In this document: positions 34,972 through 44,033 of the stretch, piece by piece
How the letters are laid out: every line of letters begins with the position of its first letter
Numbering within the stretch: the stretch's first letter is position 1
Source of the DNA: UKL13-2 sp044229235
Lineage (GTDB): Bacteria; Pseudomonadota; Gammaproteobacteria; Burkholderiales; Usitatibacteraceae
Length of the DNA: 64,000 nt
NCBI GenBank assembly: GCA_044229235.1
Contig: JBGATH010000019.1
Span: 14,958-78,957, forward strand
Reading direction: 5' to 3'
Program-made: the position numbers and the translations under genes
Notes under the pieces: generated by a model
What the model was told of the DNA's origin: nothing
Database searches by the model: none
Seen by the model: the letters and a program-made list of their open reading frames with translations, nothing else

Positions 34972-36249
34972 ATGAGCAAAACCCTGCAAGCCGTTCGCGG
35001 CATGAACGATCTGTTGCCGCAAGACGCGCCGCTCTGGCAGTTTCTGGAAGACACGACGCGTGAGGTATTCGAGCAATATGGCTACCGCCTGATGCGTGCG
35101 CCGGTGGTGGAGCCGACCTCCCTGTTCGTGCGGTCCATCGGCGAAGTGACCGATATCGTCGAGAAAGAGATGTACTCGTTCGAGGACTCGATGAACGGCG
35201 ACAAGCTCACCTTGCGACCGGAAGCCACGGCCGGGCTCGTGCGGGCCGCGATCGAGCACAATATTCTTTACGAAGGTCCCAAGCGCGTATGGACCTGGGG
35301 GCCGATGTTTCGCCACGAGCGCCCACAGAAGGGGCGTTACCGCCAGTTCTACCAATTCGACGTCGAGGCCCTGGGCTTTGCCGGGCCGGATGTGGACGCC
35401 GAACAGATTGTGATGCTGGCGCGCTTGTGGGAGCGGTTGGGGTTTCGCGATGTGGCGTTGCACATCAATTCGATCGGTGATGCGCCGGCGCGCAGCGCGC
35501 ACCGCGAGGCGCTGGTCAAGTATTTCGAAGCGCATGCCGACGAACTGGATGAGGACGCAAAGCGGCGGCTCTATACCAACCCGCTGCGCACGCTCGACAC
35601 CAAGAATCCGGCCATGCAGTCCCTGGTCGACGGCGCGCCTCGGCTCGAAGAATTTCTCGGCGAAGCGGAAAAAGCGCACTTTGCCGGTGTAAAGCAGCGA
35701 CTGGAATCGGCCGGGCTCAGTTTCGTGGTCAACCCGCGTCTGGTGCGCGGCTTCGATTATTACAACCGCACGGTGTTTGAATTCATCGCCAAGGGTCGTG
35801 ATTGGGAACTGACCATTGCCGGTGGCGGTCGGTATGACGGACTGATGGAACAACTGGGCGGCAAGCCGGCGCCATCATGCGGGTTCGGTTTTGGTGTCGA
35901 GCGTGTGCTGATGCTCCTTGCGGAGGGTTCGCCGGCGGTGTCGCAACCGCTGGATGCCTATGTGGTTTACGCGGACGGGCTGGCCGCGCAGGGGTTCACC
36001 GTTGCGGAGCAATTGCGCGACCTCGGATTGAAAGTCGCGCTGCACGGTACGCCGGATGGCAACACGGCAAGTTTCAAGTCGCAGATGAAGAAGGCTGATG
36101 GCAGCGGAGCGCGCTTTGCTATCATTCTGGGCTCTGATGAAGTGGCGGCGAACAAGGTGAGCCTCAAGCCGTTGCGCGACATCGGTCCGCAGGAGTTGCT
36201 TGCGCTGCCGGAAGTGGCGGCGAAGATTGCACAGGAGCTTGTCCGCTGA
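34972..36249 (+). CDS. hisS: Histidyl-tRNA synthetase
   Basis: A 425-aa class II aminoacyl-tRNA synthetase. It has motif 2 (FRHERPQKGRYRQFYQFD), the His-binding LVRGFDYYNRTVFE and motif 3 (GGGRYDGLME ... GFGFGVERVL). Start ATG 34972. Confidence 0.97.
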   Translation: MSKTLQAVRGMNDLLPQDAPLWQFLEDTTREVFEQYGYRLMRAPVVEPTSLFVRSIGEVTDIVEKEMYSFEDSMNGDKLTLRPEATAGLVRAAIEHNILYEGPKRVWTWGPMFRHERPQKGRYRQFYQFDVEALGFAGPDVDAEQIVMLARLWERLGFRDVALHINSIGDAPARSAHREALVKYFEAHADELDEDAKRRLYTNPLRTLDTKNPAMQSLVDGAPRLEEFLGEAEKAHFAGVKQRLESAGLSFVVNPRLVRGFDYYNRTVFEFIAKGRDWELTIAGGGRYDGLMEQLGGKPAPSCGFGFGVERVLMLLAEGSPAVSQPLDAYVVYADGLAAQGFTVAEQLRDLGLKVALHGTPDGNTASFKSQMKKADGSGARFAIILGSDEVAANKVSLKPLRDIGPQELLALPEVAAKIAQELVR

Positions 36250-36334
36250 CAATGCGGCCGCGGATGATTGCGGCCGTGGTGTCCGGCGAAGTCAGGCGGA
36301 GATTGGTTAAGCAGGAAAGTTCAGGAAAGAGTTC

Positions 36335-37021
36335 ATGGCCGCATACGATTTGGAAGAACAGGAACGCATCGACGCCCTCAAGGATTGGTGGGACAAGTGG
36401 GGCACGCTCGTCTACGCGGGTGTGGCCGCCTTTGTGCTGGGCACGGTCGGCGTGCAAGGTTGGCGCTATTACCAGGCCAAGCAGCAGCAGGAAGCGGAAG
36501 TGTTGTTCAAGAGCGTCGAAAAGACTGCACAGGAAGTCGCCGCCAGCAAGGAATACAAGAAACTTTCCGAAGCGGCCGTCGCCATGGCAGGAAAGTTTCC
36601 CGCAAGTTTCCAGGCGACCGATGCGCAACTCCTGGCCGCCAAGGCCGCGTTCGACAGCGGCGACCTGGCTGCGGCCAAAACGCACCTGCAGTGGGTCATC
36701 GACAACGGGCGCGATGCCTACAATCCGATCGCCCGCGTGCGGCTCGCCGCCGTGCTGCTCGATGAAAAGAAATATGAAGACGGCCTGAAGCTGCTGGATT
36801 CTGTCAAGGAAGAAGGCTTCGTGGCCATGGCCGCTGACCTTCGTGGCGACCTGTTTGCCGCGCAAGGCAAGAAGGATGAAGCACGCGCCGCCTATCAAGC
36901 GGCAGTCGAAAAAGCCGGCGATCGGGGCGCACTGAAGGCCATTTCACAGGCCAAACTGGATGCATTCGGCGGCAGCCCGGCCGCACCGGCCGCAAGCACG
37001 GAAAACAAAGGAAGCAAATAG
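36335..37021 (+). CDS. yfgM: YfgM family periplasmic TPR protein
   Basis: A 228-aa protein with a short cytoplasmic N-terminus, one membrane helix (about 24-42) and a periplasmic TPR-like domain. In E. coli YfgM associates with SecYEG and PpiD and helps chaperone outer-membrane proteins. Always next to bamB; the bamB GTG start overlaps its stop by one base. Confidence 0.92.
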   Translation: MAAYDLEEQERIDALKDWWDKWGTLVYAGVAAFVLGTVGVQGWRYYQAKQQQEAEVLFKSVEKTAQEVAASKEYKKLSEAAVAMAGKFPASFQATDAQLLAAKAAFDSGDLAAAKTHLQWVIDNGRDAYNPIARVRLAAVLLDEKKYEDGLKLLDSVKEEGFVAMAADLRGDLFAAQGKKDEARAAYQAAVEKAGDRGALKAISQAKLDAFGGSPAAPAASTENKGSK

Positions 37022-38226
37022 TGAAAATGTTCTTGGCGGCGGCAGGCCGGCACGCGGCGCTGGCGATGGTTTCGGTGGCGCTGTTGTTCGGCACTGGCTG
37101 TGCCTGGTTTGGCGGTGGCGACAAGAAGCCGGCGGTGCTGCCTGAATTGAAGAGCAACGACCTGTCGCTGGCATGGTCCGCGAGCGTGGGCAGGTCCGCG
37201 GGAATGAAGATCGTGTCGTCGCCGTTGAACTGGTTTTCCGGCTCCGGACGGTCGGCCACGGCCATGTTTGTGCCCGCATTCATGGATCGCGCCGTTTATG
37301 CCGCGTCTGATGACGGCAGCATCTATGCCCTGTCTGATGAAGGCGGCCGCGTCATCAACCAGCTGGATGCAAAAGCCCGCCTGACCGCCGGTGTGAGTGC
37401 GGCGGACAACATGGTGGTGGTGGGTTCCGACAAAGGCGAGGTGGTGGCGCTGGATGCCGGCGGACGCCAGCTCTGGAAAACGCCAATTACCGGTGAACTG
37501 CTGGCTCCGCCGACATTGGTGCAAACCAACGTGATCGTGCGCACCTCGGATGGGCGCCTGATCGCGCTCAATCGCATTGACGGAAAGCGCAAGTGGTTTT
37601 TCCAGCGCACGCCACCGCCTCTGACGGTACGCAGCAATGCCGGCGTACTGGCCAGTCGTGGCGTGATATACGTTGGCTACCCGGGAGGCAAGCTGGTGGC
37701 GCTGGAAGCCGACACCGGCAAGCCGGTCTGGGAATCGACGTTGTCACTGCCGCGCGGCTCCACCGAACTGGAGCGGGTGGCAGATGTATCGGGTCTGCCG
37801 GTGCTCGACGACACCCGCGTTTGCGCGGCGGTTTACCAGGGTCGTCTCGGCTGCGTGGAAACGCTCAATGGCAACACGCTGTGGTCGCGGGATATTTCCA
37901 GCGCCAATGGCGTCGCCGTGGACGCCAAGTTCCTGTATGTCTCCGACACCGATGGCAACGTATTCGCGCTGGACAAGAATGGCGGTGCCACGGCCTGGAA
38001 GCTGGAGAAACTGCAACGGCGGGAACCGGGCGCGCCACTGGTCATCAAGGGAAAGATACTGGTTGGTGACAAGGACGGGCTGATTCACGCCATGGCGCAG
38101 GACAAGGGCGACCTGACGGGGCGCGTGGCAACGGATGGCAGCCGAGTGGTTTCGCTGATCGCGAACGGTGACCGCGCGATCGCGCAAACCGAAAAAGGCG
38201 GTGTCTTCGCCATCACCGTCAGGTAA
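37021..38226 (+). CDS. bamB: Outer-membrane assembly lipoprotein BamB
   Basis: A 401-aa beta-propeller lipoprotein of the BAM complex. Signal peptide with lipobox FGTGC; the eight-blade propeller shows repeats such as VYAASDDGSIYALSDEGGR and LWKTPITGELLAPPTL. Start GTG 37021, or ATG 37027. It docks to BamA and helps fold outer-membrane proteins. Confidence 0.95.
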   Translation: MKMFLAAAGRHAALAMVSVALLFGTGCAWFGGGDKKPAVLPELKSNDLSLAWSASVGRSAGMKIVSSPLNWFSGSGRSATAMFVPAFMDRAVYAASDDGSIYALSDEGGRVINQLDAKARLTAGVSAADNMVVVGSDKGEVVALDAGGRQLWKTPITGELLAPPTLVQTNVIVRTSDGRLIALNRIDGKRKWFFQRTPPPLTVRSNAGVLASRGVIYVGYPGGKLVALEADTGKPVWESTLSLPRGSTELERVADVSGLPVLDDTRVCAAVYQGRLGCVETLNGNTLWSRDISSANGVAVDAKFLYVSDTDGNVFALDKNGGATAWKLEKLQRREPGAPLVIKGKILVGDKDGLIHAMAQDKGDLTGRVATDGSRVVSLIANGDRAIAQTEKGGVFAITVR

Positions 38227-38244
38227 GCGCGACCGGCCGATGGC

Positions 38245-39651
38245 ATGAAACCCACCATTGTCATCGTTGGCCGACCGAATGTCGGCAAATCCATGCTGTT
38301 CAATCGCCTCACCAAGTCGCGTGACGCGATCGTGGCGGACATGCCCGGCCTCACCCGTGACCGCCATTACGGGCATGGTCGCGGCGCCTCCAAGCCGTTC
38401 CTGGTGGTGGATACCGGTGGCTTTGAGCCCAAGGCGCTCGACGGCATCATGCACGAGATGGCGAAACAGACCATCCAGGCGATCGCCGAGGCCGACGCCA
38501 TCATCTTTGTCACGGATGGGCGCGACGGATTGACCCCGCAGGACAACGTCATCGCCGAGCGCCTGCGCAAGGATGCACACTCGCGCGGCATTCCCCTGGT
38601 TCTCGCGGTGAACAAGACCGAGGGCATGGACGAATCCGTGGTCACCGCGGAATTCCACGAAATGGGCATCGGCGAGCCGGTCGCCATTTCGGCCGCGCAC
38701 GGCGAGGGCGTGCGCCAGCTGATCGAAGATCTGCTTGCCAAGTTTCCGGATGCCGCGGATGAACCCAACCCGGATCATCCGACCATCGCGGTGGTCGGCA
38801 GGCCCAACGTCGGCAAGTCCACGCTGGTGAACAGGCTGCTGGGAGAAGACCGGGTGATCGCGTTTGATCAGCCGGGCACGACGCGCGACTCGATTTACAT
38901 ACCGCTGGAACGCAACGGCAAGCAATACACCATCATCGATACTGCCGGCATACGCCGCAAGGGCAAGGTGTTTGAGGCGGTCGAGAAATTTTCGGTCATC
39001 AAGACCCTGCAGGCCATTGAAGACGCCAATGTCGTGCTGCTGCTGCTCGATGCGCGCCAGGAAATCTCCGATCAGGACGCGCATATTGCCGGATTCATCC
39101 TCGAGTCCGGTCGTGCGCTGGTGGTCGGCATCAACAAGTGGGACAACCTCGATACCTACTCGCGCGATCGCATCAAGACCGAATACGACCGCAAGCTGCA
39201 TTTCCTGAAGTTTGCCAACGTGCACACCATGTCGGCCAAGGACGGCATGGGCGTGATGCCCCTGTTCAAGTCCATCGATGAGGCTTTTGCAGCGGCCATG
39301 GCCAAGCTTTCCACGCCCAAGCTCACCCGGGCGCTGATCGCTGCCACCGCAGCGCATCAGCCACCGATGAATGGGCTGAATCGCCCAAAGCTCCGCTATG
39401 CCCATCAGGGCGGGCACAACCCGCCGGTGGTGGTGGTCCACGGCAGCGGCCTGGCAAACCTGGCCGACAGTTACAAGCGTTACCTGGAAAATGCTTTCCG
39501 CGAGGCGTTCAAGCTCAAGGGCACACCCCTGCGAGTGGATTTGAAGCAGGCCTCGAATCCGTATGCGGATCGCAAGCCGCAGGAGCTGACCGCCAGCCAG
39601 GAGCGGCATCGCCGCCGAGGACGGATCCGTTCAAAGCGCATGTACAGCTGA
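38245..39651 (+). CDS. der: Ribosome-assembly GTPase Der (EngA)
   Basis: A 468-aa GTPase with two G domains in tandem and a C-terminal KH-like domain. Both P-loops are GRPNVGKS. It acts in 50S subunit maturation. Gene order bamB-der is standard. Confidence 0.97.
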   Translation: MKPTIVIVGRPNVGKSMLFNRLTKSRDAIVADMPGLTRDRHYGHGRGASKPFLVVDTGGFEPKALDGIMHEMAKQTIQAIAEADAIIFVTDGRDGLTPQDNVIAERLRKDAHSRGIPLVLAVNKTEGMDESVVTAEFHEMGIGEPVAISAAHGEGVRQLIEDLLAKFPDAADEPNPDHPTIAVVGRPNVGKSTLVNRLLGEDRVIAFDQPGTTRDSIYIPLERNGKQYTIIDTAGIRRKGKVFEAVEKFSVIKTLQAIEDANVVLLLLDARQEISDQDAHIAGFILESGRALVVGINKWDNLDTYSRDRIKTEYDRKLHFLKFANVHTMSAKDGMGVMPLFKSIDEAFAAAMAKLSTPKLTRALIAATAAHQPPMNGLNRPKLRYAHQGGHNPPVVVVHGSGLANLADSYKRYLENAFREAFKLKGTPLRVDLKQASNPYADRKPQELTASQERHRRRGRIRSKRMYS

Positions 39652-39920
39652 ATTCGGACCAGTTGCCACCGGATTGGGGCAAAAACCTTACGAAACAACT
39701 GGTTTTGGGCTGTTTTCAACGCGAATTTGCCAAAGCGGCTTGAAGTATTGAACCGCATCCCCGATTTGCAGTCTGACCCCAAGTAAATCTTGGCGCGGTG
39801 GTGGGTTTACGCTACAGTGGAAGCCCGACTTGGGCTATCGTCTCTTAACATTACGTCGGTTTGGGCGCCAAGCGTGCGCCACGTTGACAGATCGCCAAAC
39901 AGCAACTGGAGAACAAGAAA
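39652..39920. other. Intergenic region before hfq
   Basis: 269 bp without a gene. An 8-bp inverted repeat, ACCAGTTG (39658-39665) and CAACTGGT (39696-39703), lies just after the der stop and is followed by TTTTGGG; it may be a weak terminator. The hfq promoter should be in the remainder but no strong -35/-10 pair was found. Confidence 0.5.
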
Positions 39921-40160
39921 ATGAGTGGCAAAGGGCAATTACTACAAGACCCGTTCCTGAACATTCTGCGCAAGGAACATGTCCCCGTCTCGATCTACCT
40001 CGTCAACGGCATCAAGCTGCAGGGGCAGATCGAGTCATTCGATCAGTACGTGGTGCTGCTGAAGAACACCGTCACCCAAATGGTCTACAAACACGCCATC
40101 TCCACGGTGGTACCAGCGCGGGCAGTGACCATTCCCTTCGAGAATTCCGCCGAAAGCTGA
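39921..40160 (+). CDS. hfq: RNA chaperone Hfq
   Basis: A 79-aa Sm-like protein forming hexamers that pair small RNAs with mRNAs. It has the typical DPFLNILRKEHVPVSIYLVNGIKL N-terminal half and the YKHAISTVVP motif. An ACTGGAG site lies 10 bp upstream. Confidence 0.98.
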   Translation: MSGKGQLLQDPFLNILRKEHVPVSIYLVNGIKLQGQIESFDQYVVLLKNTVTQMVYKHAISTVVPARAVTIPFENSAES

Positions 40161-40307
40161 GCGGGGAGGGTGTTCCGGGTCGGTCTGGGGCGGGTTCTGC
40201 GCGGCGGCATTGCAAGCCGCAGCATGGCCCCAATGTACAGCCCAAGATAACGCGTGGCAGACCAAGCGGCCTTGTCGCTGGCTGTTTGCCGCGCCCCACT
40301 TCGAACG

Positions 40308-41567
40308 ATGAAACCCCAACAATCCTCCAATCTGCCGGTGCGCACCCATGCGGTGGTCGTCGGCATGGATATCCATGACAGCCAGTTCCAGGAAAGGCTT
40401 GCCGAAGCGGTGGAACTGGTGACGAGCGCGGGCGCGCTGGTGGTCGACAGTGTCACCGGCCGGCGCGAAAAGCCGGATGCCGCGACCTTTGCCGGCAGCG
40501 GCAAAGTCGAGGAAATCAAGGACGCGGTGGAAGCGCATGGCGCCAGCCTGGTCGTGTTCAACCACCAGCTGTCTCCCATCCAGATTCGTAACGTCGAGAA
40601 GATCGTCGGCGCGCGCGTCATCGATCGGACCGACCTGATCCTCGACATCTTCGCCCAGCGCGCGCGCAGCGCCGAGGGCAAATTGCAGGTGGAACTGGCA
40701 CAGATGCAGCATCTGATGACGCGCCTGGTGCGCGGCTGGACTCACCTGGAACGCCAGCAGGGCGGTATCGGTGTGCGTGGCGGCCCCGGTGAAACCCAGC
40801 TGGAGATAGACCGCCGCCTGGTTGGGGAGCGCATCAAGCGACTCAAGGAACGCCTCAAGAAACTCGCCCGCCAGCGCAGCACGCAGCGCTCCAGCCGCAA
40901 ACGTGCCGGGGTCTACAACGTTTCCATCGTCGGCTATACCAATGCCGGCAAATCCACGCTGTTCAATCGCATGACCGGTGCTGCCGCTTACGTGGCCGAC
41001 AAGCTGTTCGCCACACTCGATACCACCACCCGCAAGCTGTATATCGATCCGGGCATTCACGTCACGCTGTCCGATACCGTGGGGTTCATTCGCGACCTGC
41101 CACATGGTCTGGTCGCAGCGTTCCACGCGACCCTCACCGAGGCGATGGAAGCCGACCTGCTGCTGCATGTGGTTGATGCCTCCAACCCGATGCGCGACCA
41201 GCAGATCGCAGACGTAAATTCGGTGCTCGCCGAGATCGGTGCCCAGGACATCCCCCAGGTAATCGTTTTCAACAAGATCGACCGCCTGGAGTCGGCGCCG
41301 ATGTGCGCGGTGCTGAGGGATGAAGCTGGTAAGATTTGTGAAATACGCATGAGCGCGCTGGTGGGTCTGGGTACCGACCTTCTGCGTGAAACCATCAGGG
41401 AGGCAGCCCTGGCCAATGGCTATTCGCCGCACGCCGGCTGGCGGGAACCTGCCGGCGCAAATGCAGCCCAAGAGCAATCAAATGCGTCGATCGTCGCAGC
41501 GACGGACGATGCGGAATCAATCAGCGACAATAGTCGAAACCGGAGTGAACTGAATGCGATCGCTTGA
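40308..41567 (+). CDS. hflX: Ribosome-splitting GTPase HflX
   Basis: A 419-aa GTPase. N-terminal HflX domain (FAGSGKVEEIKDAVEAHGASLVVFN), coiled coil, then a G domain with P-loop GYTNAGKS. It splits stalled ribosomes under stress. ATG 40308 is preferred; a GTG at 40254 would add 18 residues. Followed by hflK with overlapping or near ends. Confidence 0.95.
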   Translation: MKPQQSSNLPVRTHAVVVGMDIHDSQFQERLAEAVELVTSAGALVVDSVTGRREKPDAATFAGSGKVEEIKDAVEAHGASLVVFNHQLSPIQIRNVEKIVGARVIDRTDLILDIFAQRARSAEGKLQVELAQMQHLMTRLVRGWTHLERQQGGIGVRGGPGETQLEIDRRLVGERIKRLKERLKKLARQRSTQRSSRKRAGVYNVSIVGYTNAGKSTLFNRMTGAAAYVADKLFATLDTTTRKLYIDPGIHVTLSDTVGFIRDLPHGLVAAFHATLTEAMEADLLLHVVDASNPMRDQQIADVNSVLAEIGAQDIPQVIVFNKIDRLESAPMCAVLRDEAGKICEIRMSALVGLGTDLLRETIREAALANGYSPHAGWREPAGANAAQEQSNASIVAATDDAESISDNSRNRSELNAIA

Positions 41568-41676
41568 TCGAAGTGCAATTACGCGCGCGCTGTCCTGGCC
41601 GCTGGCATTGGCTGCCTATCCTTTTGTTCGGATTGCGCATCGTTGGCGCGCCAAGCCTGTGGAAGGCGTGTCGCAC

Positions 41677-42861
41677 ATGGCGGAAGGTCCGCAGTGGGGC
41701 AAGAACAGTGGTGGCAATGACGGTCCGCCGGATCTGGACGAGATCCTGCGCAAGTTCAACCAGAAGCTGGGTAGCCTGTTCGGCACCAAAGGCCCTAGCA
41801 CCCCTTCCTCGGGCGAGCCCGGTGGCGGCATGTCCGGCAATGTAATCGGCAGCGGTGTGGCACTGGCCGCAAGTCTGGCGGTGTCGGTCTGGCTGGCGAC
41901 CGGCTTCTATATCGTCGAACAGGGCAGCAAGGGCATCGAATTGCGATTAGGGAAGTACACTCAGACGACCGAGGCGGGTCCGCGCTGGCACTGGCCATAT
42001 CCGATCGAGACCGCGGAAGTGGTCAATGTGCAGCAGGTGCGGGCGCTGGAAGTCGGGCACCGCAACAACCAGAAGACCAAGATGCGCGAAGAAGCGCTGA
42101 TGATGACCGAGGACCAGAACATCGTTGACGTGCAGTTCGCCGTGCAATACACGCTGAGCAGTCCCGAGGATTACAAGTTCAACAACCGCGATCCCGACGA
42201 AGCCGTGCGGCAGGTGGCCGAGACCGCCATGCGCGAAGTGGTCGGCAAGAGCAAGATGGACTTCGTGCTCTATGAAGGCCGCGGTGACATCGCCGCGCGA
42301 GTGAAGGCGCTGATGCAGCAGATCCTCAATCGCTACAAGACCGGCATCCAGGTCATGACGGTCAACTTGCAGAATGCGCAGCCGCCCGAGCAGGTCCAGG
42401 CCAGTTTCGACGATGCCGTGCGCGCCAAGCAGGATCGCGAGCGTCTGAAGAACGAAGGCGAAGCCTACGCCAACGACATTCTGCCGCGCGCGCGCGGCGC
42501 CGCAGCGCGGCTGATGGAAGAAGCCAACGGCCACAAGCAGCGCGTCATCGCCAACGCGCAGGGCGATGCCTCACGCTTCTCGCAGGTGCTGACCGAGTAC
42601 GAGAAGGCGCCCGGCGTGACCCGCGAACGGCTATATCTGGACATGATGCAGCAGGTCATGCAGAGCACCAGCAAGGTTGTCGTCGATCAGAAAGGCGGCA
42701 ACAGCCTGCTCTACCTGCCGCTCGACAAGCTTATCCAGGCAGCCACGATTGCCGCGCCACCTGCCGCGCCGATGCCGGTCGAATCCGTGCCGCGCGTCAC
42801 CACCACCGCCGAGTCCGCCACGCCCGCTGCAGAAGCGCGCCGCGACCTGCGCAACCGCTAG
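41677..42861 (+). CDS. hflK: Membrane protein HflK
   Basis: A 394-aa protein: Gly-rich N-terminus (GGNDGPPDLDEILRKF), one membrane helix, then an SPFH/prohibitin domain and coiled coil. HflK and HflC form the periplasmic cage that encloses FtsH. ATG 41677 has GGAAGGCG ahead and gives the family N-terminus; ATG 41554 would add a 41-residue hydrophobic extension that overlaps hflX by 14 bp. Confidence 0.93.
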   Translation: MAEGPQWGKNSGGNDGPPDLDEILRKFNQKLGSLFGTKGPSTPSSGEPGGGMSGNVIGSGVALAASLAVSVWLATGFYIVEQGSKGIELRLGKYTQTTEAGPRWHWPYPIETAEVVNVQQVRALEVGHRNNQKTKMREEALMMTEDQNIVDVQFAVQYTLSSPEDYKFNNRDPDEAVRQVAETAMREVVGKSKMDFVLYEGRGDIAARVKALMQQILNRYKTGIQVMTVNLQNAQPPEQVQASFDDAVRAKQDRERLKNEGEAYANDILPRARGAAARLMEEANGHKQRVIANAQGDASRFSQVLTEYEKAPGVTRERLYLDMMQQVMQSTSKVVVDQKGGNSLLYLPLDKLIQAATIAAPPAAPMPVESVPRVTTTAESATPAAEARRDLRNR

Positions 42862-42873
42862 GGAGAATAGACA

Positions 42874-43752
42874 ATGAAACGAAATCTCCCCAACGTGGTA
42901 CTGGTCATCGTCCTGTTGCTGCTGGCACTGGTGTTTTCGGCCTATACGGTTGACCAACGCCAGGCCGCCATCCGCCTGCGCCTCGGTGAGGTGGTGGCGG
43001 TGCAGACCGAGCCGGGCCTGTATTTCAAGCTGCCGATGATCGAAAACGTGCGCCTGTACGACACGCGCATCCAGACGCTGGACACCAAGGATGCCGAGCG
43101 CATCCAGACCAAGGAAAAGAACAATGTTCTGGTCGATTCCTTCGTCAAGTACCGCATCATCGACGTCAAGCAGTTCCTGGTTTCCACCAAGGGCGACCTG
43201 AACGCTGCCGAGGTGCGACTCTCGCAATCGATCAATAACGACCTGCGCGACGAGTTCAGCCAGCGCACGCTGACAGAAGTGATCTCGGGCGAGCGCGACA
43301 AGATCATGGAAGCGCTGCGCGCCAAGTCGGACAAGGATGCGCGCACCATCGGCATCGAGGTGCTGGATGTGCGCCTGAAGCGTGTCGACCTGGTGCCGGA
43401 AATCAGTGCCGACATCTACAAACGCATGGACTCCGAGCGCAAGCGTGTTGCCAACGAGTTGCGTTCCACTGGTGCCGGTGAAGCCGAAAAGATCCGTGCC
43501 GACGCCGAACGCCAGCGCGACATCATCCTTGCAGAGGCTTATCGGGATGCGCAGAAGATCAAGGGCGAGGGCGATGCCGGCGCGGCCCGCATCTACGCCC
43601 AGGCATTCAGCAAGAATGCGGAGTTCTACTCGTTTTACCGCAGCATGGAAGCCTACCGCAGCAGCTTCAAGAACAAGAGCGATGTCATGGTGCTCGAGCC
43701 GAGTTCGGATTTCTTCAAATACCTGCGCAACCCGAACAAGGGCGGCAAATAA
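42874..43752 (+). CDS. hflC: Membrane protein HflC
   Basis: A 292-aa SPFH-family partner of HflK, with an N-terminal membrane helix and the AIRLRLGEVVAVQTEPGLYFKLP segment. It controls the FtsH protease. It ends before a terminator at 43795. Confidence 0.96.
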   Translation: MKRNLPNVVLVIVLLLLALVFSAYTVDQRQAAIRLRLGEVVAVQTEPGLYFKLPMIENVRLYDTRIQTLDTKDAERIQTKEKNNVLVDSFVKYRIIDVKQFLVSTKGDLNAAEVRLSQSINNDLRDEFSQRTLTEVISGERDKIMEALRAKSDKDARTIGIEVLDVRLKRVDLVPEISADIYKRMDSERKRVANELRSTGAGEAEKIRADAERQRDIILAEAYRDAQKIKGEGDAGAARIYAQAFSKNAEFYSFYRSMEAYRSSFKNKSDVMVLEPSSDFFKYLRNPNKGGK

Positions 43753-43781
43753 GATTTCCGGCGCATCCGCTTCGACTTGCG

Positions 43782-43787
43782 TATAAT
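43782..43787 (+). promoter_or_regulatory. Possible -10 box for yjeT-hisZ
   Basis: A perfect TATAAT. No good -35 at 16-18 bp was found. A transcript from here would begin near 43794, exactly at the base of the hairpin at 43795. Confidence 0.35.
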
Positions 43788-43794
43788 TCGTCAA

Positions 43795-43830
43795 CGGCGC
43801 GTCCCAAACAGGGGCGCGCCGTTTGTGTTT
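43795..43830 (+). terminator. Terminator between hflC and yjeT
   Basis: CGGCGCGTCCC / GGGGCGCGCCG with a five-base loop AAACA, then TTTGTGTTTT. It would end the hfq-hflC transcript. A TATAAT lies immediately ahead of the stem. Confidence 0.75.
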
Positions 43831-43846
43831 TCCAAGCCATGAAATC

Positions 43847-44032
43847 GTGAAACAAATCCTGCTCGCCGGACTGGCCCTGATGCTGATTTTCGAGGGGCTG
43901 CTGCCGCTGTTTGCACCAAAGGCGTGGCGGGAGACCATACAACGCATCCTTGCATTCAATGATGGTCAACTGCGCTTCGTCGGGCTGCTTTCCATGCTCT
44001 GCGGCATTGCGTTGTTGGTCCTGGTGAGCTGA
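43847..44032 (+). CDS. DUF2065 family small membrane protein (YjeT-like)
   Basis: A 61-aa protein with two hydrophobic helices (ILLAGLALMLIFEGLLPLFAP and RFVGLLSMLCGIALLVLV). DUF2065 proteins sit after hflC in many Proteobacteria; function unknown. Start GTG 43847, after a terminator. Its stop is one base from the hisZ GTG. Confidence 0.85.
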   Translation: MKQILLAGLALMLIFEGLLPLFAPKAWRETIQRILAFNDGQLRFVGLLSMLCGIALLVLVS

Positions 44033-44033
44033 C

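Noticed and set aside
39658..39703. Inverted repeat as a mobile-element attachment site
   Set aside because: Only 8-bp arms, no integrase, no duplicated gene end; a weak terminator after der is simpler.
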